This document shows, one piece after another, positions 25,057 to 33,197 of a stretch of 64,000 nucleotides of DNA. The DNA lies in assembly GCA_020249265.1 (NCBI GenBank), contig JADCGA010000011.1, positions 124,001 to 188,000 of the forward strand. Reading direction: 5' to 3'. Each line of letters begins with the position of its first letter. The stretch's first letter is position 1. The stretch is from Roseomonas sp. (lineage in GTDB: Bacteria; Pseudomonadota; Alphaproteobacteria; Acetobacterales; Acetobacteraceae). The notes beneath the pieces were generated by a model that saw only the letters and a program-made list of their open reading frames with translations, was not told the origin of the DNA and ran no database searches. Position numbers and translations under genes: made by a program.

Positions 25057-26813
25057 CACTTTTGGGAAAGGGTTTCGAAAACATCGCCAGCGGGCGCAGC
25101 ACCTTGAATATGGCGCCGATGCCATAGCGCATAGAACAGCAAATGCCAGGCGGCGAAACCCTCACGCTTGCCGCCCGCCGCGCGAAACAGCGACAGGATG
25201 CGATCCGGCTTGGCAATTTCCGCAACCCCTGGCTGGCCTGCCACCAGCGGCGCCAGCTTATCCGCCACATCGGCGATCCAGGCGCCTACCGGCACGGTAA
25301 AACCCTGCTTGGGGCGGAAGGGCTCGCTGGCCGGAAACTTCTTCGCGAGCCATTGGCGGAGCAGGTATTTGCCCCGCCCATCACGAATCTTGAGCTTATC
25401 GGGCAGGCGGAACGCGGCGGCGGCCATGCCGGGATCAAGGAACGGCGTGCGGCCTTCAACCCCATGCGCCATCAGGCACCGATCAAGCTTGATCAGCAAA
25501 TCATGCGCCAACCAATCGGCGCAATCGGTCGCTTGCGCCACTTGCAGACGGGACCGCCCGGGCAGTGCGGCGGCGGCTTCGGCGGCGGCAATGCCATCCC
25601 GCCAGCCGGTGAGGGATTCGCGCAGCACATCCAGCCGATCAAAAGTGCCATGGCCGCGCATGGTTTTGCCGCCCAGCCACCAGGGGCGCATCGCGGCGCG
25701 GTAGCGGCCATAGCCGCCGAACAGCTCATCGCCACCTTCGCCGGAAAGCACCACCTTTACTTCCTGCCGCGCGGCGCGGGCCAGGAACCAGGTGGGGATA
25801 GTGGCGTAGTCAGCGGCGGGATCATCCATGCAGGCGATGATTTCCGGCAAATGCCGCCAGACCATCTCACGCGTGACATTCACGCGAACATGGCGCGCCC
25901 CGGCGGCGGCGGCGGCCTTGGCAGCAGCTTCGCGTTCATCGGCAGCGCCGGCCACATCAAAGCCTGCGGTGAAGGCAAGAACAGGCGCGGTATTGATGCG
26001 CGCCATGGCGGCCAATACGGCGGCTGAATCCGTCCCACCTGAAAGGAACATGCCATAGGGCACATCGCTCCGCTGATGCAGATCAACGCTTTCCATGAGC
26101 GCCGCATCCAACCGCGCAAGGGCCGCTTCTTCCGAAATTATTTCAGGACCTTCCGCTGGCAAGGCAGCGCGCCTTTCGCGTGCAATGATGCGGCCATCGG
26201 CGATGGTGATCGTCTCACCGGGCAGGACGCGGCTGATGCCTTGGAAGATCGTCTCTGGCCCGCTGGTGAATTGCACTTGCAGCAATTCATGCAAAGCGGG
26301 GCGATGAAGCTGCGGCGTGACCAAGCCTGCGGCGATAAGTGCCTGCGGTTCGGAGGCAAAGGCGATGCCGTCCGCGATTTCAGCGATATAGAGCGGCTTG
26401 ATGCCGAAGGGGTCACGCGCCAGCAGCACGTGTCGTGCGGCGCGATCATGAATCGCAATGCCATACATGCCGCGCAGCAATTGAGCGAAGCCCGCCCCAT
26501 CGCGGCGATACAAATGCAAGGGCGGTTCGCAATCCGAAGCCGTTGCGGCAGGCAGCGCGTGATCGCTGCGCAATTCGCGGTAATTATAAATCTCGCCATT
26601 CGCAACCAATGCGGCAGCGCCGGCGAAGAACGGTTGATCGCCGGTCGCAAGATCAATGATCGCAAGGCGGGCTTGGGCGAGTGCGACATTACCGGACACA
26701 TGATGCCCCACGCCATCCGGCCCGCGATGCGCCAGCGCGCGCGTCAAAGCCTCCAGCACTGTGGCGGAGGGTGAAACGCCGGCGCGGAGCGCAAGCCCTG
26801 CTATGCCGCACAT
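25056..26813 (-). CDS. asnB: Asparagine synthase (glutamine-hydrolysing) family protein
   Basis: 585 residues. N-terminal class II glutamine amidotransferase domain with Cys2 (MCGIAGLA), HRGPDGVGHH and ANGEIYNYREL. C-terminal ATP-pyrophosphatase domain with the P-loop SGGTDSAAVLAAM, DDPAADYATIPTW and SGEGGDELFGGYGRY. It makes asparagine from aspartate or, as is common in polysaccharide loci, amidates a uronic-acid sugar. Location directly after three glycosyltransferases supports an envelope-modifying role, but ordinary asparagine synthesis cannot be excluded. Confidence 0.9.
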   Translation of the reverse strand: MCGIAGLALRAGVSPSATVLEALTRALAHRGPDGVGHHVSGNVALAQARLAIIDLATGDQPFFAGAAALVANGEIYNYRELRSDHALPAATASDCEPPLHLYRRDGAGFAQLLRGMYGIAIHDRAARHVLLARDPFGIKPLYIAEIADGIAFASEPQALIAAGLVTPQLHRPALHELLQVQFTSGPETIFQGISRVLPGETITIADGRIIARERRAALPAEGPEIISEEAALARLDAALMESVDLHQRSDVPYGMFLSGGTDSAAVLAAMARINTAPVLAFTAGFDVAGAADEREAAAKAAAAAGARHVRVNVTREMVWRHLPEIIACMDDPAADYATIPTWFLARAARQEVKVVLSGEGGDELFGGYGRYRAAMRPWWLGGKTMRGHGTFDRLDVLRESLTGWRDGIAAAEAAAALPGRSRLQVAQATDCADWLAHDLLIKLDRCLMAHGVEGRTPFLDPGMAAAAFRLPDKLKIRDGRGKYLLRQWLAKKFPASEPFRPKQGFTVPVGAWIADVADKLAPLVAGQPGVAEIAKPDRILSLFRAAGGKREGFAAWHLLFYALWHRRHIQGAAPAGDVFETLSQK

Positions 26814-26817
26814 GGCG

Positions 26818-27846
26818 TCACATCCTTCCCGCGGGTTTGAGTTCGGCCAGCAAGCGCTGCCAACGCGAAATTACCGGTGCCTCGGCAAATTCAGTGGCGA
26901 AACGCACGCGCCCCGCTGCGGCAAGGGCAGCGGCGCGGCTGGGGTTTTCAGCCAGGCCCGTAATGGCGGCGGCAAGCGCGGGTGCGTCTTCGCGCGCCAC
27001 CAACAGACCATCGGCGCCATCGCTGATCAATTCGCTTGGGCCTTGTGCGGCGGCGGCTATCACGGGCTTCGCCGCAGACCAGGCTTCCAGCACGATATTG
27101 CCGAGCGGTTCATGGCGTGACGAGCAAATGAACATATCCGCCGCCGCCAATAATGCGCCAATATCGCGCCGCCAGCCGAGAAAACTCACGCGATCTGTGA
27201 TGCCAAGTTCTGCCGCCAAGGCGCGCAAGGCCGCTTCCTCCGGCCCCGCACCAGCAAGGTAAAGATGCCCGCGCGGCAGCAGCGCGATGGCGCGCAGCAG
27301 CACATCAAAACCCTTGTTCGGGTGCAGCCGACCCATCGCCAAAAGCCGAGGCGTGCCGCTGGCGGCGGGCAAATCGGCTGGCGCTGCGCTAGCGAAATCT
27401 TCAACGAAATTGGGCAAGTAATGCACACGCGCTGGCGGCCAATGCTCGGCCGTAATGGCGCGCACCAGATCATGTGTATTCGCCACCAGATGATCGCAGT
27501 GGCGGAAATACTTCAGGTCGTAATAGCCACCGAAACGTCCCACCAAAACCCAGGGGCCTTGTGGCGTGAAGCGCGCGGCGCGCTGCATCCAGGCCATCAC
27601 CACATCAGGCTTGAAATCCTGCAAGGCGCGCCGCACGCGCGGCTTCGTCAGAAAATCAAAGGCGCCGCCAAAGGCCAATTCCACCGGCTGCAAACCCGCC
27701 CTACTTAGCCTGGCGGCGCGTTCCGCATCGCGCCGGATGATGGGCAGCACTTGATCACCCGCGTGATGCAAAGCAATGGTCGCGCGTTCATAGAAGGCTT
27801 CTGCCCCGCCAATCGGGGCGCCGGCCATGATTTGCGCAATCCTCAT
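26818..27846 (-). CDS. Glycosyltransferase family 4 protein
   Basis: 342 residues from MRIAQIMAGAPIGGAE. GT-B fold: an N-terminal acceptor domain and a C-terminal nucleotide-sugar domain with LLAMGRLHPNKGFDVLLRA (about 195-213) and the E-x7-E type block SSRHEPLGNIVLEAWSAAKP. Transfers a sugar onto a lipopolysaccharide or capsule precursor at the inner membrane; donor and acceptor unknown. Start overlaps the stop of the family 2 gene by 4 bases; an upstream in-frame extension lies inside that gene. Four bases before asnB. Confidence 0.9.
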   Translation of the reverse strand: MRIAQIMAGAPIGGAEAFYERATIALHHAGDQVLPIIRRDAERAARLSRAGLQPVELAFGGAFDFLTKPRVRRALQDFKPDVVMAWMQRAARFTPQGPWVLVGRFGGYYDLKYFRHCDHLVANTHDLVRAITAEHWPPARVHYLPNFVEDFASAAPADLPAASGTPRLLAMGRLHPNKGFDVLLRAIALLPRGHLYLAGAGPEEAALRALAAELGITDRVSFLGWRRDIGALLAAADMFICSSRHEPLGNIVLEAWSAAKPVIAAAAQGPSELISDGADGLLVAREDAPALAAAITGLAENPSRAAALAAAGRVRFATEFAEAPVISRWQRLLAELKPAGRM

Positions 27847-28622
27847 GGCTTCTGCCCACCATGGCGTTCCGGCTCCAGCCGCGCTTTCAGATAAGACAGC
27901 AACGGAAAGGCGCCGGTGCAAAAGGCCAGCAGCACACCCCAAGCACCTTCGCGATAGCCCTTGCGGGAGACATAGGATTTGAAGGCGCGGCTGATAAAAC
28001 GGCGCAGATTGGCGCGCAGCGTGCCGATATCGCCAGACGCAATCAGATCCGCTGCCTTGGCCGAGGAATATTTATCCAACCGGTGCAGCATGTCCGAAAT
28101 ATCGCGGTCCACCAGATGCACCAGCGCGCCGGTCTTGATCGGCGGGCCTTGCTTGCCCACCCAATCCAGACCCGGATGCACACGCTGCGCGCGCCAGCGT
28201 TTAGCGCCGCGCTGAAACAGGCGCGGAACCGATGTGGTACCGAAACTCCCCGCCCAACCATAACGCAGCAACCTTTCGCCCACGTAATTATCAACGGGCA
28301 CCTGATGCCAGGCGAATGTACTGGTGGCGATGACGCGGCGGATTTCTGCGGCAAGCGCGCCATCAACGCGTTCATCCGCATCCAGTTCCAGAATCCAATC
28401 GCCAGTGCAGGCGGCGATGCCGGAATTGCGCCGGTCTCCTTCCAATTCCCAAGCGCCTTCCAGCACAAGGGCGCCCGCTGCGCGGGCAAGCGCGGCGCTG
28501 GCATCCGTGGTGCGGTCCAGCACCACCACAACCTCATCGGCGAAGGCGGCCGAGGCCAGGCAATCGGGCAGGCGTGCTTCTTCGTTGCGCGCCACAATCA
28601 GGATGGAAAGTTTTGGGGTCAC
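27843..28622 (-). CDS. Glycosyltransferase family 2 protein (WaaE/KdtX-like)
   Basis: 259 residues, GT-A fold. LSILIVARNEEARLPDCL is the N-terminal strand, GDWILELDADERV carries the D-x-D metal motif, and RRNSGIAACTGDW precedes it. The pattern resembles lipopolysaccharide core beta-1,4-glucosyltransferases of the WaaE/KdtX group. A C-terminal hydrophobic segment (GAWGVLLAFCTGAFPLLSYL) suggests membrane association. Overlaps both neighbouring glycosyltransferase genes by 4 bases. Confidence 0.9.
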   Translation of the reverse strand: MTPKLSILIVARNEEARLPDCLASAAFADEVVVVLDRTTDASAALARAAGALVLEGAWELEGDRRNSGIAACTGDWILELDADERVDGALAAEIRRVIATSTFAWHQVPVDNYVGERLLRYGWAGSFGTTSVPRLFQRGAKRWRAQRVHPGLDWVGKQGPPIKTGALVHLVDRDISDMLHRLDKYSSAKAADLIASGDIGTLRANLRRFISRAFKSYVSRKGYREGAWGVLLAFCTGAFPLLSYLKARLEPERHGGQKP

Positions 28623-29542
28623 GCTGTCACCCGCGCAGCCTGGCCAAATAGGGCCTTGGCGGCTTCCAGAACGCGCGCCAACGGTAAGTCTTCCATCGCC
28701 CCCTGGCCGGGTGGGCCATCGGCCAGCACGGCCTGCGCCTTGGGGCCGGCTGGGCCATATTCATCCGAAGGTGTAGGGCCAAACAGGCCTAGTGTGGGCG
28801 CACCGGCAGCGGCGGCCAGATGCATCAGGCCAGAATCATTGCCGATGAAGATCGCGGCGCGCGCGAGCACCGCTGCCACTTCGGGCAGGTCGAGCTTGCC
28901 CAACAGGTCAAGCGCCTGGGGCAAGGCGGTCAGAACGGGGGTCGCCATGCTGCGTTCCTGATCCCCCGGCCCGCCCAGAATGGCAATCCCAGCGCCTGGC
29001 AGGGCGCCATCCGGCGCGGTGAGACTTAGGGCGAGTTCCGCGAAGCGTTCCGCCGGCCAGACCTTGCGATGCCAATTCGCGGTTGGCCCCAAGACCAACC
29101 AGGGCCGGCCTTCCGGCAGCAGTGCCGCGGCGCGGGCGGTATCTTCCGGCGCGGTCCAAATTACCGGCAGCGGCGGGGGGCTCACCCCCAAAAGTGCGGC
29201 CAAATGGGTCAGCCGATGCCCGGGCCGTCGCCCGCCCTGGATCACAGCGCGCCGGCGCGTCCACAGCAGCCAGGCAATGGCCGATGCTCGCAAATCCACC
29301 ACCAAATCCCAGCGCGTGAAGGCAAGCGCGCTCCAAATTTCCAACCAATGCAGCGAATAGCGCCGCTTTTCCACGGCAATCAGCCGATCAAGCCGCGGCA
29401 TCTGCCGAAATACGCCTTCCGCCACCCGCCCGCAGACAATGGTGAAGCGCGCTTCCGGATGCGCTCGCATCAGGTGATCAAGCAAGCCCGTGGACAGCAC
29501 AGCATCGCCAATGCGGGTGGAGGAGATGAAAAGAATGCGCAC
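28619..29542 (-). CDS. Glycosyltransferase family 9 protein (heptosyltransferase-like)
   Basis: 307 residues. Family 9 blocks: LFISSTRIGDAVLSTGLLDHL, VDLRASAIAWLLW, LGPTANWHRKVWPAERFAEL and FIGNDSGLMHLAAAAGAPTLGLFG, quoted in short pieces from residues 3-265. Probably adds heptose or a related sugar to the lipopolysaccharide inner core. First gene of the six-gene minus-strand run; divergent from ygfZ with a 72-base gap, where the operon promoter must lie. I could not define its boxes. Confidence 0.9.
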   Translation of the reverse strand: MRILFISSTRIGDAVLSTGLLDHLMRAHPEARFTIVCGRVAEGVFRQMPRLDRLIAVEKRRYSLHWLEIWSALAFTRWDLVVDLRASAIAWLLWTRRRAVIQGGRRPGHRLTHLAALLGVSPPPLPVIWTAPEDTARAAALLPEGRPWLVLGPTANWHRKVWPAERFAELALSLTAPDGALPGAGIAILGGPGDQERSMATPVLTALPQALDLLGKLDLPEVAAVLARAAIFIGNDSGLMHLAAAAGAPTLGLFGPTPSDEYGPAGPKAQAVLADGPPGQGAMEDLPLARVLEAAKALFGQAARVTA

Positions 29543-29614
29543 TTGGCGGCCTTACCACTTCCGGTGCGCGAGGGGGAGGTTGCAGTGGCGCCTCAGCCGA
29601 CACAGGTTTAGGGC

Positions 29615-30436
29615 ATGAAAATCGCGCTGCTGCCGGACCGTGCCGTTGTGGAAATCTCGGGGGAGGACCGTGTCGCCTTCCTTCAGGGGCTGTTGTCCAA
29701 TGATGTGACCAAGGCGCGGGCAGATCAGGCGCTTTGGGCCGCGCTACTGACGCCGCAGGGCAAGTGGCTTGCGGATTTCTTCGTTATCTCCTCGGGCGAT
29801 TTGCTACTTTTGGATGTGGAAGCAGCCCAGCTTGCCATGCTGGCCCAGCGCCTTTCGCGCTTCAGGCTGCGCGCCAAGGTGGCTTTGCGCGATGCCTCGG
29901 CGGAGTGGCGGGTGCATGCCGCTTGGGGGGAAGGCGCGCCGCCAGCGGGCTTGGCAGCACGCGATCCACGCCTGCCGGAAGCGGGTTGGCGAGTACTGGC
30001 GCCCACGCCTATCCCGGTTTCGGCCAATGCGGCGGATTATGACGCGCATCGCCTTGCCCTTGGCCTGCCGGATGGGTCGAAGGATATGGAGGCCGAGAAA
30101 TCCGTGCTGCTGGAAGGCGGTTTTGATGAACTCAATGGCATTTCCTGGACCAAGGGCTGCTATATGGGCCAGGAACTGACCGCGCGGACGCGCTATCGCG
30201 GCTTGCTCAAGCGCCGGCTCGTGCCGGTGGCGATTGAAGGCCCGGCACCTGAACGCGGCACCCCTATTTTAGCGGCGGATGGCGCTGAGGCGGGGGAAAT
30301 GCGCTCCAGCCAGGGCGCTCAGGGCCTGGCGCTGCTGCGGCTGGAATGGTTGGACAAGGGGGCGCTATCGGCAGGCGGGGTGCGCCTCACGCCGCAACCG
30401 CCCCCCTGGATGAAGCTGCCAGAGGAAAAAGCATGA
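29615..30436 (+). CDS. ygfZ: Folate-binding protein YgfZ
   Basis: 273 residues, aminomethyltransferase-like (T-protein) fold. RVAFLQGLLSNDV near the N-terminus and the hallmark KGCYMGQELTARTRYRG (Cys in K-G-C-Y-x-G-Q-E) near residue 183. YgfZ/IBA57 proteins use tetrahydrofolate and support repair or assembly of certain Fe-S clusters; the window encodes Fe-S users (fumarase, Rieske). Its stop overlaps the next start (ATGA). Confidence 0.93.
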   Translation: MKIALLPDRAVVEISGEDRVAFLQGLLSNDVTKARADQALWAALLTPQGKWLADFFVISSGDLLLLDVEAAQLAMLAQRLSRFRLRAKVALRDASAEWRVHAAWGEGAPPAGLAARDPRLPEAGWRVLAPTPIPVSANAADYDAHRLALGLPDGSKDMEAEKSVLLEGGFDELNGISWTKGCYMGQELTARTRYRGLLKRRLVPVAIEGPAPERGTPILAADGAEAGEMRSSQGAQGLALLRLEWLDKGALSAGGVRLTPQPPPWMKLPEEKA

Positions 30437-30894
30437 CCACGCCAGATCGCGGCCCCGGTGTGCGCCTGCCGCCGCCCGTCCTGGTAGGCGGTGTGCTGGC
30501 GTTGGCCTGGTTCGCGCATCTTTTCTTTCCTGTCCTGCTCGGCCCGCCCTTGCCGAATTACGGCATGCTGGTGCTGTTTCTGGGGATTGGCCTGATCGGC
30601 TGGTCGCTGCTGACGCTGGTGCAGGCGGGCAATGACCCAAGGCCGGATAGGCCCGATGCCGCGCTGGTGACGGCGGGGCCGTTCCGCTTCAGCCGTAACC
30701 CGATCTATCTTGGCTTTTTGGTGGTGGTGCTGGGCTTTGCGCTGCGTTGGGGAGATCTGTGGGGCTGGCTTGCTTTGCTCACCTGCCATTTGGCGCTGGA
30801 TCGGCTGGTGGTAACGAAGGAGGAAACCTACCTCGCCACGCGTTTCGGCGCCGCTTATGAGGGGTATCGCAAGCGCGTCAGGCGATGGGTTTAA
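30433..30894 (+). CDS. Isoprenylcysteine carboxyl methyltransferase family membrane protein
   Basis: 153 residues with about four membrane helices. The family SAM-binding region is in the C-terminal half: PFRFSRNPIYLGFLVV (R-x-P-x-Y-x-G type) and EETYLATRFGAAYEGYRKRVRRW. Bacterial members methylate small molecules or lipids, but the substrate here is unknown. ATG at 30433 overlaps the ygfZ stop. Its TAA shares bases with the TAA of the convergent rsmA gene (TTAA at 30891-30894). Confidence 0.88.
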   Translation: MTTPDRGPGVRLPPPVLVGGVLALAWFAHLFFPVLLGPPLPNYGMLVLFLGIGLIGWSLLTLVQAGNDPRPDRPDAALVTAGPFRFSRNPIYLGFLVVVLGFALRWGDLWGWLALLTCHLALDRLVVTKEETYLATRFGAAYEGYRKRVRRWV

Positions 30895-31712
30895 CCGCGC
30901 GCCGCCAAGGCCCGCGCCAGCCGGTCGAATTCTGCCACCGTAAGCGTCTCCCCCCGCCGATCCCCGGCGATGCCGGCCTGGTCCAGTAGCGCCTCGGCCC
31001 CGCCAAGCGTCTTCAGCGCCCCGCGCAGCATTTTGCGCCTCTGCCCGAAAGCAGCGGCGGTGAGTTTTTCCATGGCGGCGAATAGCGCGGGCGGAGGGTC
31101 TTCCGCATGCGGCGTGAAGCCCACAACAGCGGACCAAACCTTGGGCGGCGGGCTGAAGGCACCAGGCGGCAGGCGCAGCAGTAAATCACAGCGGCAGCGC
31201 CATTGGGCGAGTACGGCCAGCCGCCCATAAGCGGATGTGGCGGGGGCTGCCGTGATGCGTTCCGCCACTTCAAGCTGGAACATCAGCGTCATGCCCTCAA
31301 GCGCCGCAGCACCACGCAACCAGCGTATCAGCAAGGGGCTCGCGACATTATAGGGCAGGTTGGCGATGATGCGCCGGGGCGCGGGCAGGGCAGCGGCGGG
31401 TTCAACGCCAAGCGCATCGGCTTCCAGCACGCGTAGCCGTGCGGGATAGACCGAGACCAATTCCTGCAAGGCAATCACGGCGCGCGAATCAAGCTCCACC
31501 GCCAGCACCGATGCGGCGGCACTTTCCAACAGCGCACGCGTCAGCCCGCCCGGCCCTGGCCCCACTTCCAGCACATGCCGCCCCGCAAGATCACCGGCCA
31601 AGGCGGCAATGCGCACGCAGATATTGGGATCAAGCAGGAAATGCTGACCAAGCGCCTTGCGCGCATCAAGCCCATGCCGCGCGATGGTATCGCTAAGGCT
31701 GGGTAGCCCCAT
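30891..31712 (-). CDS. rsmA: 16S rRNA dimethyladenosine transferase RsmA (KsgA)
   Basis: Dimethylates two adjacent adenines near the 3' end of 16S rRNA in late small-subunit assembly. 273 residues. ARKALGQHFLLD at the N-terminus, SAM motif I LEVGPGPGGLTRALLE, and the catalytic NLPYNVASPLL. A GTG three codons upstream (31721) is an alternative start. It follows surA by only 13 bases, so it belongs to the lptF-lptG-lptD-surA transcript. The pdxA gene usually found between surA and rsmA in proteobacteria is missing. Confidence 0.95.
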   Translation of the reverse strand: MGLPSLSDTIARHGLDARKALGQHFLLDPNICVRIAALAGDLAGRHVLEVGPGPGGLTRALLESAAASVLAVELDSRAVIALQELVSVYPARLRVLEADALGVEPAAALPAPRRIIANLPYNVASPLLIRWLRGAAALEGMTLMFQLEVAERITAAPATSAYGRLAVLAQWRCRCDLLLRLPPGAFSPPPKVWSAVVGFTPHAEDPPPALFAAMEKLTAAAFGQRRKMLRGALKTLGGAEALLDQAGIAGDRRGETLTVAEFDRLARALAARG

Positions 31713-31725
31713 TTTGGTCACGCCA

Positions 31726-33042
31726 TCAGCCCGCGCGCGCGGCGTTGTTCGTGCGCATCTCAATCTGGGCGCGGCGGCGCAAATCACGCTGCAATTGGCG
31801 GGACAGCAATTCAACCCGATCCCGCAGCAGGATTTCGCGCGCCTGTTGTGGATTGGCTTCCGCCATATTGCGGGTTTCCCGGGCACACACCATGAAAATC
31901 AGCGCGCCATCCATGGAAATGATCGGCTGGGTTGCACGCCCAATCGGCAGGCTGCCCAGCAGCTCGCGCAATTCAGGCGGATTGATGTTATCCAGCCGCA
32001 CTGGTCCGGGATCGGCGGGGCGTGGGCTGCCGCGCGCGGCGGCATCCATCGCCTCACAGCCGCGGGCTTGGTCGGACAATGTTTGCGCGCGTTGCAACTG
32101 CGCCAATTGTTGCGCGGTGGGCGCCTGCGGGTTCACCTGACCTTCAAAGGGCAGGAAGACTTGGCGCATATTCATGATGGTTGCCATGTCGCGGCCTGAA
32201 ACGCGCCGGTCGCGCAGCATGACGATTTCAAAGCCGCCGGGCACGCGAATGGGGTTGCTGATGGCGCCTTCGGGCATTTGCTTCAGGATGCTTGCCACCG
32301 CCGGATCAAAACGATCCCCCGTCATCCAATCCATCGCCCCGCCCTGGATCGCGGATTGCGATTGGCTGAATTGCGCCGCCACCATCGGGAAGGGCACACC
32401 CTGGCGGAGACGCTGAATGACATCGGTCACGAAGCGTCGTACCTGCGCTTCCTGGCCGGGATTTTCGACAGGAATGAAGATTTCGGAGACCAGGAATTCG
32501 GGTTCACCAAGCCGCGCGCGCTGCGCAGCAAGAAATTCATTCACCTCGGCTTCTGGAATATTTGCCTGTTCCCCAAGCATGCCACGCAATAGCCGCGCCC
32601 ACCCGATCTGTGCGCGGATTTGGTCATACAAAACGCGCGGTTCGATACCGGCCCGGCGCAGATTCTGCACCACACCACCGGGCGGCAGCCCATTGCGGCT
32701 TTCAATATTGGCGACCGAGCTTGCAATATCCTGATCTGTCACCAAAATGCGCCGGCGGCTGAGTTCCTGGATGCGAAGCCGCTCATCAATCAAAAGGCGC
32801 AGGATCTGATCCCCAACTTGCGCGCCGGCATCTCCTGCCATGCCGGCGGAAAGCGCCAGCAGGCGGCGGCGGCTTTCGACTTCGCTTCGCGTCACGACGT
32901 CGCCATTAACGACAGCGACGATACTATTCACGCTGCCGCCTGTGGCTTGCGCCAGGGCAGGCCTTGGGGCCGCATGCATCAGCAAACCCGCCAGCAACGC
33001 CAGCGCCAGAAGGGGCTTTTGGAAAACGGACACGGCGAGCAT
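31726..33042 (-). CDS. surA: Periplasmic chaperone/peptidyl-prolyl isomerase SurA
   Basis: 438 residues. Signal peptide ends at PRPALAQA; SurA N-terminal domain around IVAVVNGDVVTRSEVESR and LRLLIDERLRIQELSRR; a parvulin-type region near residues 185-290 (EFLVSEIFIPVENPGQE, IQGGAMDWMTGDRF); and a second, more diverged domain. Escorts outer-membrane proteins, including LptD, to the Bam complex. AGGAGG lies 5 bases before the ATG at 33042 and 2 before that at 33045, so 33042 is chosen. Sits between lptD and rsmA. Confidence 0.93.
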   Translation of the reverse strand: MLAVSVFQKPLLALALLAGLLMHAAPRPALAQATGGSVNSIVAVVNGDVVTRSEVESRRRLLALSAGMAGDAGAQVGDQILRLLIDERLRIQELSRRRILVTDQDIASSVANIESRNGLPPGGVVQNLRRAGIEPRVLYDQIRAQIGWARLLRGMLGEQANIPEAEVNEFLAAQRARLGEPEFLVSEIFIPVENPGQEAQVRRFVTDVIQRLRQGVPFPMVAAQFSQSQSAIQGGAMDWMTGDRFDPAVASILKQMPEGAISNPIRVPGGFEIVMLRDRRVSGRDMATIMNMRQVFLPFEGQVNPQAPTAQQLAQLQRAQTLSDQARGCEAMDAAARGSPRPADPGPVRLDNINPPELRELLGSLPIGRATQPIISMDGALIFMVCARETRNMAEANPQQAREILLRDRVELLSRQLQRDLRRRAQIEMRTNNAARAG

Positions 33043-33056
33043 CATCGCCTCCTTAA

Positions 33057-33111
33057 AGCATTTTCAAGCCAAGTGGAATCACTTGGCGGCTCGGAAAATG
33101 CGACCAAACAA
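33057..33111 (+). repeat. Dispersed intergenic hairpin repeat, copy B
   Basis: A 55-base unit, 52 positions identical to copy A (4939-4993) and in the same orientation relative to the plus strand. Outer arms GCATTTTC/GAAAATGC, inner arms CCAAGTG/CACTTGG, conserved tail GACCAAACAA. It lies in the 155-base lptD-surA gap, where it could modulate read-through between two envelope-biogenesis genes. Confidence 0.85.
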
Positions 33112-33197
33112 AACTTTAGCCTGTGTTTTCGGTGCGCGAGGGTGAGCGGAAAACGCATTGAATCTGCCGCCTGTAGCGGGCGGGGTAGCGCAATAGC

